A stretch of 44,174 nt of DNA from Syntrophobacteraceae bacterium (GCA_013314815.1 JABUEY010000015.1:1-44174), one strand, 5' to 3'. Numbered from the stretch's first letter, positions 16,935-25,181 are shown. The notes: a model not told the origin generated them from the letters alone. Numbers and translations: made by a program.

Positions 16935-18239
16935 TCAGGTGCTGAAGCGCAGATCTATGACTCCGTTTGCCGGTCCGAAATCCTTGAAAGACCCTTCCTC
17001 CTTCAGCCGGATCACCACGGGAACCCCGAGTTCCTGAGACAGGTCCGCCGCAAGGCTGCGGGAAAGCCTCTCCATCTCCTTGATTTCATCGGAATAGAAC
17101 CTTTCCTCCACCTTCAGCCACACCTCCAGGCAGTCCCTCAGGTCATGCCGGACGATGAGAAAGCGGCAGGTGGACGGGACAAAACCCAGAGCGCGTTCGA
17201 GAAGCAGGAGCACCTGGCCGTGGTGTATCTTCACACCCCGGATCACCAGGATATCGTCAATGCGCCGGGGAAACCATTCCATGCGCCTGAGTGTGCGTCC
17301 GCAGGAGCATCGGCCGGGGAGTATTCTCACCCGGTCTCCGGTGCGGAAACGGACGAGGGGAAACGCTCTTGTCGTCAAGGTCGTCAGTACGAGCTCCCCG
17401 GATTCCCCCTCTTCCACCTGTCTGCCCGATGCGGGATCGACCACCTCGGGCAGAAAATGATCCTCGCTGATATGCAGCCCCTGTCGCGCTTCACACTCGA
17501 AAGCCAGGGCGGGACCGGGAACCTCGCTCAAACCATAGTGCACCCAGGTTCTGGAATGGAGCTGTTCTTCGAGGCGGATCCTCGTTTCCGGATCCGCGTG
17601 TTCTCCCACGAGTACAAGCGTCTTCAGGGCCAGTATGTTCGGGTTGATGTCCGCTCGGAACAGGTTCTGGGCAAGCTGCTCGGCGGCCGAGGCGCTGGTG
17701 ACCAGAACCGAGGTCTTGTAGTCCTTGAGGATCATGAGCTGTTTTTCAGGGGGCAGCAGAGTCAGCGGGATCACGCCGGCCCCGACCAGTTCGGCTCCAT
17801 CCTTGTAATCTCGACCCCAGTTGGTGAGTCCGGGGTCGAGTTCGATCTGGAGGATGTCCGCCGGGGATACTCCCGCCGCCGTCAACGCCCTCGCCACCAT
17901 CTCGTGCCAGACCAGCAGGTCCTGTTTTGTATATCCACTCACCGTCGGCAGCAGACCGCTGCCGGGCGCCGAATGGATGCGCACCACGTCGCGCAGCGGG
18001 ACGGCAAAAAGCCCGTACGGGTAATGTTCGCTGAAGTGCTGCAGTTCGGTGAAGGGAACCCTCGAAAGATCGCCGAAGCTGCCTACCTGAGAGGGCTCGA
18101 CTTCATGCCGTTCAAAATTGTTCCTGTAAAAGGGAACATTCTTGTAAGCCCGGTTGAGCGTGCTCTGAAGGCGTTCGATCTGCTGCTGCTGGCGCTCGTC
18201 CAGATCGAGGCATTCTTCCCGTTCGTTCCAAATGGGCAT
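16935..18239 (-). CDS. PaaK-like protein, probably catalytically inactive
   Basis: A 434-residue homologue of phenylacetate-CoA ligase, colinear with the intact PaaK of this operon through most of its length (YKNVPFYRNNFE, LFAVPLRDVVRIHS, YGLSEVPGPA, FRTGDRV). Two catalytic sites are lost. The phosphate-binding loop SSGTTGKP of PaaK is here APGSGLLP (residues 91-98), removing the TGK core. The C-terminal catalytic lysine (GKAIRVID in PaaK) aligns with Pro423 in GPANGVID. The frame is intact and the gene begins three bases after livF, so it is probably expressed as a non-adenylating protein such as a binding or regulatory partner. Annotating it as an active ligase would be unsafe. Confidence 0.8.
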   Translation of the reverse strand: MPIWNEREECLDLDERQQQQIERLQSTLNRAYKNVPFYRNNFERHEVEPSQVGSFGDLSRVPFTELQHFSEHYPYGLFAVPLRDVVRIHSAPGSGLLPTVSGYTKQDLLVWHEMVARALTAAGVSPADILQIELDPGLTNWGRDYKDGAELVGAGVIPLTLLPPEKQLMILKDYKTSVLVTSASAAEQLAQNLFRADINPNILALKTLVLVGEHADPETRIRLEEQLHSRTWVHYGLSEVPGPALAFECEARQGLHISEDHFLPEVVDPASGRQVEEGESGELVLTTLTTRAFPLVRFRTGDRVRILPGRCSCGRTLRRMEWFPRRIDDILVIRGVKIHHGQVLLLLERALGFVPSTCRFLIVRHDLRDCLEVWLKVEERFYSDEIKEMERLSRSLAADLSQELGVPVVIRLKEEGSFKDFGPANGVIDLRFST

Positions 18240-18242
18240 ATC

Positions 18243-18986
18243 TCAGGCCCTCCCGTCATAGAATTCGCGATAGTCCTTCCCCAGGTAGGCTCGTTTGACA
18301 TCCTGATCGGCAAGCAGTTCGTCGGCCGGCCCATCCAGGACAATGTGTCCGTTTTCCAGCACATAGCCCCTATCCGCAACCTGAAGGGCGGCTCTTGCAT
18401 TCTGTTCCACCAGCAGGATCGTCATTCCGTCGTCTTTGAGCTGAACCAGGATATCCAGGATGAGTTTCACAAGAAAGGGGGCGAGTCCCATGGAAGGTTC
18501 GTCCAGGAGCAGAAGGCGGGGCCTGGCCATGAGTGCCCGGCCAATGGCAAGCATCTGCTGCTCCCCTCCGGACAGAGTCCCGGCGGGCTGCCTGGCTCTC
18601 TCCCTGAGCACCGGGAAGAGATCCAGCACGTGTTCGAGGTCCCCGTTTATGGCGGCCTGTTCGCGCCTGCGATACCTCAGGTAGGCTCCAAGCTTGAGGT
18701 TGTCAAGCACACTCATGGGCGGAAACAGCAGGCGTCCCTCAGGAACCAGGCTAATCCCCCGCCGAACGATTTCAGGAGGTCTCAAACCACTGAGTGGTTC
18801 CTTTTCGTACCGCATGTCCCCCTCCCAGCCCGGGAGCAGACCGCAGATGGTTTGCAGAAGGGTGCTCTTTCCCGCCCCGTTGGCTCCGATGAGCGCAACC
18901 ATCTCTCGAGGCTTCACCGACAGGCTGACCCCGTTGATGGCTCGTATGCGGCCGTAATAGCATTTTAGATTTCTTATGCGCAGCAT
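18243..18986 (-). CDS. livF: Branched-chain/aryl substrate ABC transporter ATPase LivF
   Basis: A 247-residue ABC ATPase of the LivF group: Walker A GANGAGKST, signature LSGGEQQMLAIGRALM, Walker B LLLLDEPSMGL, and H-loop region replaced by the LivF-type VEQNARAAL. It would power the LivHM permease on the cytoplasmic face together with LivG. The ATG at 18986 is preferred over TTG at 18995. The 18-bp gap after livG and the 3-bp gap before the PaaK-like gene mark one operon. Confidence 0.93.
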   Translation of the reverse strand: MLRIRNLKCYYGRIRAINGVSLSVKPREMVALIGANGAGKSTLLQTICGLLPGWEGDMRYEKEPLSGLRPPEIVRRGISLVPEGRLLFPPMSVLDNLKLGAYLRYRRREQAAINGDLEHVLDLFPVLRERARQPAGTLSGGEQQMLAIGRALMARPRLLLLDEPSMGLAPFLVKLILDILVQLKDDGMTILLVEQNARAALQVADRGYVLENGHIVLDGPADELLADQDVKRAYLGKDYREFYDGRA

Positions 18987-19004
18987 AGTCCGCAAAGCCC
19001 GTGG

Positions 19005-19796
19005 TTATTCTTTGCCCAGGTAGGCGGAGATCACCGCCTCGTTTGCCTGGATTTCCCGTGGAGTCCCCTCGGCCAGTTTCTTTCCCTGATGAAGCACCAG
19101 AATTCGGTCGGAAATCCCCATCGTGAGGCTCATGTCATGTTCCACGAGAACCAGGGTAACCCCCCTCTTTCTGATTTCTTCCAACAGCTCCCCGAGCCGA
19201 TGAGTCTCGACGGCGTTGAGACCTGAGGCAGGTTCGTCGAGCAGAAGCAGGTGAGGTCGGGTGGCCAGGGCACGAGCTATTTCCAGGAACCGCTGCCACC
19301 CGAACGGGAGGTCCGAACTGCGGTGATCCGCCACCCCATCCAGGCCCACGAACTCGAGCAATTCCATCGAATACTCCCGCATTTGCCGCTCTTCCCTCCG
19401 AACCCATGGCCCCCTGACGATCGCTCCGAGAAACCCGCACCGGGTGCGAACGTGCTGTCCCACCAGCACGTTTTCCAGAACGCTCATGTTTCCAAATAGT
19501 TCGACGTTCTGAAACGTGCGCGCTATACCGAGGGAGACGAGTTCATGAACCTTCCTGCCTCGAACTTCCTGCTGGGCGTAGACGACTCCCCCCTCATCCG
19601 GAGGATAGGCGCCCGTGATGATATTGAAAAGAGTCGTCTTTCCGGCTCCGTTCGGGCCGATCACCGCATGAATGGTCCCGGGGGCGACTTCGAACGAGAC
19701 TTCATGAAGTGCCTGAATACCCCCGAACGCTTTCGAAACGGATTCAACCCTTAGCAGTGGTGGAAGGGACCCCAGCTCTGCGTTTCGATCGCTCAT
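19005..19796 (-). CDS. livG: ABC transporter ATPase LivG
   Basis: A 263-residue ABC ATPase: Walker A GPNGAGKTT, Q-loop RTFQNVELF, signature LPFGWQRFLEIARALA (the LivG family commonly has non-Ser residues here), Walker B LLLLDEPASGL and H-loop VEHDM. A 15-residue N-terminal leader precedes the first strand. The start lies 53 bases inside the 3' end of livM, with only a weak RBS, suggesting translational coupling to livM. Confidence 0.93.
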   Translation of the reverse strand: MSDRNAELGSLPPLLRVESVSKAFGGIQALHEVSFEVAPGTIHAVIGPNGAGKTTLFNIITGAYPPDEGGVVYAQQEVRGRKVHELVSLGIARTFQNVELFGNMSVLENVLVGQHVRTRCGFLGAIVRGPWVRREERQMREYSMELLEFVGLDGVADHRSSDLPFGWQRFLEIARALATRPHLLLLDEPASGLNAVETHRLGELLEEIRKRGVTLVLVEHDMSLTMGISDRILVLHQGKKLAEGTPREIQANEAVISAYLGKE

Positions 19797-20697
19797 AAAT
19801 GTCCAGAAGACCCCGTGTCAAACCCTGAGGCAAAAAGATCATGATGACCATTAAGACCAATCCGTAGACCACCATCTCATAGTCGGAAAAGATGTGAAGC
19901 CATTCGGGCAGAAGAGTGATGAGGGTTGCCCCGAGCAGGGACCCCCAGATACTCGCCATGCCGCCGATCACCACCATGGTCACGATCCGGATCGATGTGA
20001 GAAAATCAAAGGTATTCGGACTGATGAAACTCACCAGGTGCGCGTACAGGAAACCGGCCAGCGCAGCCAGAAAAGCACTGAGCATGAACACGGATATCTT
20101 GAGCTGCGCCGTGTTGATGCCCATGGCGCATGCAGCCTGCTCACTGTCGTGAATAGCTCGAAGCGCTCTTCCGACCCTGGAGTTCACCAGGCGCTCACAC
20201 ACAATGAATCCGAGCACCACTGTCCCCCACACCACATAGAAGCAGGCTCTGCCCGAGGAAAGGGAAACGGGCCCGATCTCGAGAGGCGGAATCCCGACCA
20301 AGCCCGAATCTCCACCGGTGAACCCGCTCCACTCCCGAATCAGAACGTAGGTGATCATTCCAAACCCCAGCGTCCCCATGCCCAGGTAATAGCCTGAAAG
20401 TTTCAGCATCGGCAGGGCGACCAGAAAGGCGATGAGGACCGCCAGGAAGAGCGCGGCAGGAAGAGCGAGCCAGGGAGACCAGTTGAAGTGCGCGGTCAGG
20501 ATCGCCGTCGTATAGGCTCCGATTCCATAAAAGGCGGCATGACCCAGCGAAATCTGGCCGGCATATCCCATCAGCATGTTGAGACCCAAGGCAAGGAGGG
20601 TATGTATGCCGATGAAAGTCAACAGCTGAAAGTGGTAGGGACTGGAAATCCCTAAACCGGCCAGCAGGATCGCAACGGCAAAAAGGATATTTCGCAT
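19744..20697 (-). CDS. livM: ABC transporter permease LivM
   Basis: A 317-residue inner-membrane permease with about eight to ten hydrophobic segments, starting MRNILFAVAILLAGLG and including the LivM marks GLNMLMGYAGQISLGHAAF, SGYYLGMGTLGFGM and VVIGGMASIWGSLLGA. The ATG at 20697 follows AGGAG at about 9 bases; the longer open frame upstream is arginine-rich and unlike the family. It pairs with LivH to form the substrate path. Confidence 0.93.
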   Translation of the reverse strand: MRNILFAVAILLAGLGISSPYHFQLLTFIGIHTLLALGLNMLMGYAGQISLGHAAFYGIGAYTTAILTAHFNWSPWLALPAALFLAVLIAFLVALPMLKLSGYYLGMGTLGFGMITYVLIREWSGFTGGDSGLVGIPPLEIGPVSLSSGRACFYVVWGTVVLGFIVCERLVNSRVGRALRAIHDSEQAACAMGINTAQLKISVFMLSAFLAALAGFLYAHLVSFISPNTFDFLTSIRIVTMVVIGGMASIWGSLLGATLITLLPEWLHIFSDYEMVVYGLVLMVIMIFLPQGLTRGLLDIYERSKRRAGVPSTTAKG

Positions 20698-20798
20698 TGG
20701 CTCACACTCCTGGCTCCAACGGCATTCAAGGCAGACGGATGCCCCGCCATCGACCGGCGGCCGCCATCGGCCTGCGCCGACTGCAGAGTCTCCACGGA

Positions 20799-20817
20799 AG
20801 ATCCGTGCCGCGGATCT
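20799..20817 (-). other. Hairpin between livH and livM
   Basis: AGATCCG (20799-20805) and CGGATCT (20811-20817) form a perfect 7-bp stem with a 5-base loop in the 157-bp livH-livM gap. There is no T-tract, so a role in mRNA stability or processing is more likely than termination. Confidence 0.4.
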
Positions 20818-20854
20818 CGCGGCGCCGGAAGAACGGCTCGACACGGATTCCCGG

Positions 20855-21730
20855 TCAGAACCTGTGCACTGCCCTGGCCCCCAGGATGCCTGCAGGCCTC
20901 ACATAAAGAATGAGCAGGAGAAGCAGGAAGGCGATGCCATCCTTGAGGCTCGACGAAAAGAAGCCGACACCGAGGGCTTCAAGTATTCCCAACAGGAGGC
21001 CTCCCAGCACCGCCCCCCACGAACTTCCCAGGCCGCCGAGCATGGCGGCGCAGAAGCCCTTGAGGCCGAGCGTCATTCCCATATCGTAGCTGCTCATGGA
21101 AATGGGCGCGATAAGTATGCCCCCTACGGCTCCCATCCCCGCACTCATTGCAAAGGCCAGCAGAACCATCGTTTCGCTGGGAATCCCCAGAAGCCAGGCC
21201 GCCCTTTTGTTGATGGCGCAGGCCTGCATGGCCTTGCCCGTGAGGGTTCCCCTGGTGAAGAAGTGCAGAGCGGTGACGATGACGAGCACAATCCCGAGGA
21301 TCCACAGGCTTTGAGGCAGCAGGGTGGCTCCGGCAACCTCGAAGGGTTCATTGCGGGAAAAGGCGGGAGAGCTGTGGGCATCCTTCCCCCATCCCAGCAT
21401 TGCCACACCCCGGAGCAGAATCGACGCTCCAATGGTGATGATAATCAGGACGATGGGATGCGGCTTTCGAACACTTCGAATCGCGAGGCGCTCGAGGATA
21501 ATCCCCACGACGGAAACCCCTGCAATGGTCAGCAGGAACGCCAGGGGCAGGGAAAGTTCAAATCCGCTCCACAACGTGATCATGCTCAGGGCGCCGAGCA
21601 TGACGAATTCACCCTGTGCGAAATTGATCAGGCCCGTGGACTTGTAGAGCATCGTGAATCCCAGGGCGATTACGGCATAAATCGCCCCGTTGGTAACCCC
21701 GGAAAACAGATACTGGAGGAATTCCTGCAT
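20855..21730 (-). CDS. livH: ABC transporter permease LivH
   Basis: A 291-residue permease of the LivH family: N-terminal LFSGVTNGAIYAVIALGFTM, YKSTGLINFAQGEFVMLGA, central ITIGASILLRG, and C-terminal GLKGFCAAMLGGLGSSWGAV. Multiple membrane segments. The ATG at 21730 has AGGGG close upstream; the six extra residues from an earlier start look non-homologous. Partner of LivM. Confidence 0.93.
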   Translation of the reverse strand: MQEFLQYLFSGVTNGAIYAVIALGFTMLYKSTGLINFAQGEFVMLGALSMITLWSGFELSLPLAFLLTIAGVSVVGIILERLAIRSVRKPHPIVLIIITIGASILLRGVAMLGWGKDAHSSPAFSRNEPFEVAGATLLPQSLWILGIVLVIVTALHFFTRGTLTGKAMQACAINKRAAWLLGIPSETMVLLAFAMSAGMGAVGGILIAPISMSSYDMGMTLGLKGFCAAMLGGLGSSWGAVLGGLLLGILEALGVGFFSSSLKDGIAFLLLLLILYVRPAGILGARAVHRF

Positions 21731-21792
21731 AGACCCCTGCTTTCCCAAAGTTCAGAACAGCATTCCAAGATGCATGGAGACCACAGTTACAC

Positions 21793-21823
21793 AAAAAAGA
21801 ATTCCCACCCCTCTCAGGGAGTG
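21793..21823 (-). terminator. Possible partial terminator after livK
   Basis: On the minus strand CACTCC (21823-21818) can pair with GGGGTG (21811-21806) across a 6-base loop, followed seven bases later by T6 (21798-21793). One pair is a U-G wobble only on the minus transcript, which supports that orientation. It overlaps the livK stop codon and could lower expression of the downstream permease genes relative to the binding protein. The stem is short. Confidence 0.35.
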
Positions 21824-22977
21824 AGCATTTTCCACTTGCCGCCTTGAATCTCCACCATCACGAACGCATCAGCCCCCAGGCCGTTGTGATCTTCCGGCGA
21901 AAAATTGAACGTGCCTGTTACTCCCGGATGTCCCTTGATCTTCTCGAGAGCATCGCGGATCTTCTCCCTGTCTCCGTTCGACCCTCTCATCGCTTCAGCC
22001 AGAAGATACATGGCGTCATACGCATACCCGCCAAAGCCGGAAACCGGCATCTGAAAGCGCTTTTCGAACTGTTCGATGTAACCCTTCAACACGGACTTGC
22101 GAGGATCCGTCTCAGGCAACTGCTCGGCTACGAGAATCTTCCCCGTGGGAAGGAGTATCCCTTCGGCGGCATCACCGGCAAGTTCGATGAACTTGGGCGA
22201 GGCCACGCCGTGACTCTGATAAAGGGGAACCTTCAGATTCATCTGTTTGACATTCTTTGCCACCACTGCCGGACCGGGGTTCGTACCCCAACAGACGATG
22301 GCCTCGGGTTGAGCGGACCTGATCTTGGTGAGCTGGGCCGTCATGTCGGTATCCTTGGCTCCGAAGCCTTCGGCCTGCACCACTTCGATACCGTACTTGG
22401 ATGCCTGTGCAAGAAGCTGTTCCTTCCCGCTTTCCCCGAAGGCGTTGTCCACGGTAAGGATGCCGATCTTCTTGATTCCCTTCTTCTGGATATGTTCGTA
22501 AATGGTCGCCACTGCCAGCATGTCATTCTGTGCCGTCTTGAAAACCCAGGGCTTGACCGGCTCGGTTATCTTGATACCGGCGGCACAGCTGATCAGAGGG
22601 ATCTTCTCCTTTTCGGCCAGTGGAATAATGGCAAGTGTCGTGGGAGTGAGGCTCGGCCCGATAATGGCCAGGACTCCATCCTTGCTGATCAGCTTGTTGG
22701 CCGCAAGAACCGTCTTGGTAGGATCACCTTCCGTGTCGTAGATCACCGCTTCCAGGCGGCGGCCGTCGATGCCTCCCCTGGAGTTGATTTCATCGATGGC
22801 CAGTTCGAGACTCTTCTTTTCGGGATCGCCCAGGAATGAACTGGGCCCCGTGACAGCAAACACTCCCCCGATCCTGTAAACTTCACCGGCCCGTCCGAGA
22901 TTCGGTGAAACGCTGAGCAGCATGCCTACAGCCAGCGCCAGGACACAAACCAGAACAGATCTACCCTTGACACTCAT
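21814..22977 (-). CDS. livK: Periplasmic substrate-binding protein LivK
   Basis: A 387-residue type I periplasmic binding protein. Residues 1-30 form a Sec signal (MSVKGRSVLVCVLALAVGML, cleavage likely after GRAG). The mature part begins VYRIGGVFAVTGPSSFLGDP and continues with the LivK-type AIDEINSRGGIDGRRLEAVIYDTEGDP-like region (about residues 61-87) and PLISCAAGIKI. It captures the substrate for LivHMGF. Next to an aryl-CoA ligase the substrate may be an aryl acid or aromatic amino acid rather than leucine; that is inference. The start follows AAGGAG. Confidence 0.92.
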   Translation of the reverse strand: MSVKGRSVLVCVLALAVGMLLSVSPNLGRAGEVYRIGGVFAVTGPSSFLGDPEKKSLELAIDEINSRGGIDGRRLEAVIYDTEGDPTKTVLAANKLISKDGVLAIIGPSLTPTTLAIIPLAEKEKIPLISCAAGIKITEPVKPWVFKTAQNDMLAVATIYEHIQKKGIKKIGILTVDNAFGESGKEQLLAQASKYGIEVVQAEGFGAKDTDMTAQLTKIRSAQPEAIVCWGTNPGPAVVAKNVKQMNLKVPLYQSHGVASPKFIELAGDAAEGILLPTGKILVAEQLPETDPRKSVLKGYIEQFEKRFQMPVSGFGGYAYDAMYLLAEAMRGSNGDREKIRDALEKIKGHPGVTGTFNFSPEDHNGLGADAFVMVEIQGGKWKMLTP

Positions 22978-22993
22978 GGTCTTCTCCTTTGTC

Positions 22994-23066
22994 GGGCCGA
23001 TGCGCCTGCAACCCGCCGTCCTTTCCCGTCTGAACCGGAAAGGACAGCCTTCTCCCGTATCGGCCC
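22994..23066 (-). other. Nested hairpin between ACT gene and livK
   Basis: An outer 8-bp stem, GGGCCGAT (22994-23001) with ATCGGCCC (23059-23066), encloses an inner perfect 9-bp stem, GTCCTTTCC (23018-23026) with GGAAAGGAC (23037-23045), with a 10-base loop. It fills most of the 96-bp gap and has no T-tract. Such elements often mark RNase processing points that stabilise the transcript of a binding-protein gene. Confidence 0.55.
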
Positions 23067-23073
23067 ATCGAGA

Positions 23074-23505
23074 CTACATGGCATAAAGCTTCTCTCCCTC
23101 GATCACCTTCACTCCGTTTTCCTTGAGGACCTTCACGGCTTCGTCTAGGTTGTCGAAACGAAAGATGATCACCGCATTGCTGCCGCTTTGCTGCACAAAG
23201 GCATACATGTACTCGACATTGACGTTTGCCTTGTGCAGCACGCTCAGGATCCTGTGGAGTCCCCCCGGCTGGTCTTCAACCTCAACGGCGACCACATCGG
23301 TCTTGCCCACGGTAAAACCATGCCTTTTCAGCGCTTCCTTGGCCCTGTCGTTGTCGTTGACAATCAGTCGAAGAATGCCGAAATCCGACGTGTCCGCCAG
23401 GGAAAGCGCCCGGATGTTTACACCCTCCTCCGCCAGAATACGAGTCACCTCCGACAGCCGACCGGCCTTGTTCTCCAAAAAGACGGAAATCTGTTCCACT
23501 CTCAT
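23074..23505 (-). CDS. Tandem ACT-domain protein
   Basis: A 143-residue protein made of two ACT domains: residues about 3-68 ([20 protein letters not shown] with the GRL turn) and 71-140 ([20 protein letters not shown] with PGGL). ACT domains bind amino acids at their interface, typically for feedback. A stand-alone pair following paaK is a recurring arrangement in anaerobes; it may sense an aromatic amino acid and modulate the ligase, though no target is proven. Good RBS (AAGGAGG), 23 bp after paaK. Confidence 0.88.
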   Translation of the reverse strand: MRVEQISVFLENKAGRLSEVTRILAEEGVNIRALSLADTSDFGILRLIVNDNDRAKEALKRHGFTVGKTDVVAVEVEDQPGGLHRILSVLHKANVNVEYMYAFVQQSGSNAVIIFRFDNLDEAVKVLKENGVKVIEGEKLYAM

Positions 23506-23528
23506 TCTGAAGCCTCCTTGTTGTCGTC

Positions 23529-24830
23529 TTAGTACTTTCGGTTGTCTATGACCCGGATGGCCTTACCCTCACTTCTGGCGATACTCTTAGGTTCCACAAG
23601 CTTCACCTTCGCCGACACGCCGAGGTACTCCTTGATGTTCTTGGCGATCTTCTTCTCCAGATCCTGCAGTCTTCTCACTTCATCGGAAAAAGCCTGTTCT
23701 CCTATCTCCACCATCACCGTCAGAATGTCGAGGTTGTCCTCCCGGTCGACGACGAGCTGGTAATGAGGTTCAACACCTTCCGTTTCCATCAGGACACTCT
23801 CTATCTGAGACGGGAAAACATTGACTCCTCGTATGATGAGCATATCGTCGGTGCGACCGCTGATGCGATGCATGCGAACATGAGTTCTCCCACAGACGCA
23901 CGGTTCCGGATTGAGGGAACTGATATCGCGAGTGCGATAACGAAGAATGGGGAAGGCCTCCTTGGTGATGGAAGTGAATACCAGTTCCCCGCTGACCCCG
24001 TAAGGCAGCACCTCCTCCGTCTTCGGATCGATCACTTCGGGTATGAAATGATCCTCGAACACGTGCAGACCTTTCTTGGCTTCCAGGCATTCGATGGAAA
24101 CCCCTGGACCGATGACTTCGCTCAGCCCGTAGATATCGATGGCAGTGAGGTTGAGTTTGCGCTCGATCTCGGCCCGCATCTGTTCAGACCAGGGTTCCGC
24201 TCCGAAGATCCCTGACCTGAAACGAAAATCCTTGAAATCCAGCCCCATGTCCACGGCAACTTCAGCAAGGTGTAGAGCGTAGGAGGGAGTGCAGGTGAGA
24301 ATGGTTGGACCGAAGTCCTTCATGATCATGATCTGCCTCTTGGTGTTTCCACCGGAGATGGGAATAACGGAAGCACCCAGGCGTTCAGCCCCGTAGTGCA
24401 CTCCAAGCCCTCCCGTGAAAAGTCCATACCCGTAGGCATTGTGGATAATGTCCCCCCTCGATGCCCCCCCCGCGGAAAGTGCCCTGGCCATGAGTTCAGA
24501 CCACATGCCGATGTCCCTGGCCGTGTAACCCACAACGGTCGGCTTTCCCGTCGTTCCGGAAGACGCATGGATGCGCACGACATTGTCCATGGGAACCGCA
24601 AACATGCCGAATGGATAATTGTCCCGCAGGTCCTGCTTCGTGGTAAAGGGCAGTCGCCTGAGATCTTCGAGTGACCTGATGTCCGCCGGAGCAATCCCGG
24701 CTTCCTGCAGTTTCCTCCTGTAGAACGGTACAGTTGCGTACACGCGTTCCACCGTCGATTGAAGACGCCGCAACTGTATGGCTTCGAGAGCCTCGCGAGG
24801 CATGGTTTCATATTCGATGTTGTAAATCAT
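23529..24830 (-). CDS. paaK: Phenylacetate-CoA ligase
   Basis: A 433-residue member of the PaaK branch of the AMP-forming adenylate ligases. It makes an aryl-acetyl adenylate from ATP and then the CoA thioester. Residues 88-103 give the complete phosphate-binding loop [26 protein letters not shown] carries the adenine-site residues; RYRTRDI holds the ribose-binding Asp; Lys423 in GKAIRVID is the catalytic lysine. CVCGRTH is the usual PaaK cysteine pair. The exact acid (phenylacetate, indoleacetate or another aryl acid) cannot be read from sequence. It is the first large gene of the operon, with AGGAGG before the ATG, which overlaps the leader ORF stop. Confidence 0.9.
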   Translation of the reverse strand: MIYNIEYETMPREALEAIQLRRLQSTVERVYATVPFYRRKLQEAGIAPADIRSLEDLRRLPFTTKQDLRDNYPFGMFAVPMDNVVRIHASSGTTGKPTVVGYTARDIGMWSELMARALSAGGASRGDIIHNAYGYGLFTGGLGVHYGAERLGASVIPISGGNTKRQIMIMKDFGPTILTCTPSYALHLAEVAVDMGLDFKDFRFRSGIFGAEPWSEQMRAEIERKLNLTAIDIYGLSEVIGPGVSIECLEAKKGLHVFEDHFIPEVIDPKTEEVLPYGVSGELVFTSITKEAFPILRYRTRDISSLNPEPCVCGRTHVRMHRISGRTDDMLIIRGVNVFPSQIESVLMETEGVEPHYQLVVDREDNLDILTVMVEIGEQAFSDEVRRLQDLEKKIAKNIKEYLGVSAKVKLVEPKSIARSEGKAIRVIDNRKY

Positions 24831-24946
24831 CCTCTGTGTTCCTCCTCGATCGTGGTTTCCTCCACAAAAAAGGCCGCGGACTCTTCGGAACCCACAGCCT
24901 CAAAAACAAAAAAACCATGGGTTCGCTGTTTTGTGCGCCTGCCCAT
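24827..24946 (-). CDS. Candidate phenylalanine-rich leader peptide of the paaK operon
   Basis: A 39-codon ORF starting at ATG 24946 and ending in a TGA that overlaps the paaK ATG as ATGA. It begins [20 protein letters not shown]; Phe codons are 12, 13, 15, 26 and 27 (TTT each). The first three lie in one four-codon run directly before the terminator stem, and the last two are formed by the terminator U-tract. The start codon lies inside the first hairpin. A clear Shine-Dalgarno is missing (TAGACCTTAACC precedes the ATG), the main weakness. If translated, it would let ribosome position report Phe-tRNA charging, as in pheA or pheST leaders. Confidence 0.5.
   Translation of the reverse strand: MGRRTKQRTHGFFVFEAVGSEESAAFFVEETTIEEEHRG
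24866..24899 (-). terminator. Leader terminator (attenuator stem 3:4) of the paaK operon
   Basis: On the minus strand GGCTGTGGGTTC (24899-24888) pairs with GAGTCCGCGGCC (24883-24872) over 12 positions, four of them G-U, with loop CGAA, followed directly by T6 (24871-24866). This is a standard intrinsic terminator and sits only 36 bases before the paaK start codon, so it must be read through for the operon to be expressed. Confidence 0.7.
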
Positions 24947-24950
24947 GGTT
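24888..24950 (-). promoter_or_regulatory. Alternative leader hairpins (pause stem 1:2 and antiterminator 2:3)
   Basis: Stem 1:2 is AACCATGGG (24950-24942) with CCCATGGTT (24921-24913), nine perfect pairs and a 20-base loop, followed by a T-rich run. The segment GAACCCAT (24924-24917) can instead pair with GTGGGTTC (24895-24888), eight pairs with one G-U, which would destroy both stem 1:2 and the terminator. Mutually exclusive 1:2, 2:3 and 3:4 pairings are the defining layout of a transcription attenuator. Confidence 0.6.
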
Positions 24951-25181
24951 AAGGTCTATTTCAGGTCCGGTTCAGCCTACTTCACCCCCCACAGGCAGGC
25001 CTCGGGAAATAAAAGCCTCCCACAAAGAAAAAGAAGCCGCAAAAGAAGCAGAACCGACCAGACATCCACCCCTCACCCTACTTTTGATTTAATATTCGAC
25101 TCCTAGTCAACTTTGCTCCTGGTGTCAAGAAATAAATATCGAACCGAAACAGGACGAAAAAGAGTCGAAAAACCGCGCCCA
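24951..25181. other. Upstream region of the paaK operon
   Basis: The promoter of the operon should lie here. An AT-rich stretch at about 25081-25100 follows a minus-strand TTGACA near 25123-25128 and TTGACT near 25106-25111, but neither has a good -10 at the right spacing, so I do not name a promoter. Confidence 0.35.

Noticed and set aside
16908-18968. A 686-codon open frame on the + strand
   Set aside because: It lies exactly antisense to the PaaK-like gene and livF, which have clear motifs on the minus strand; its translation is low in family-like features. It is a GC-bias shadow.
19251-19340. LivG signature motif reads LPFGWQR instead of LSGGQ
   Set aside because: LivG-family ATPases commonly have LAYGQQR or LPYGxQR here, so the Pro is not evidence of inactivity.
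25106-25128. TTGACA and TTGACT as -35 boxes of the paaK operon
   Set aside because: No acceptable -10 hexamer at 16-18 bp for either on the minus strand.
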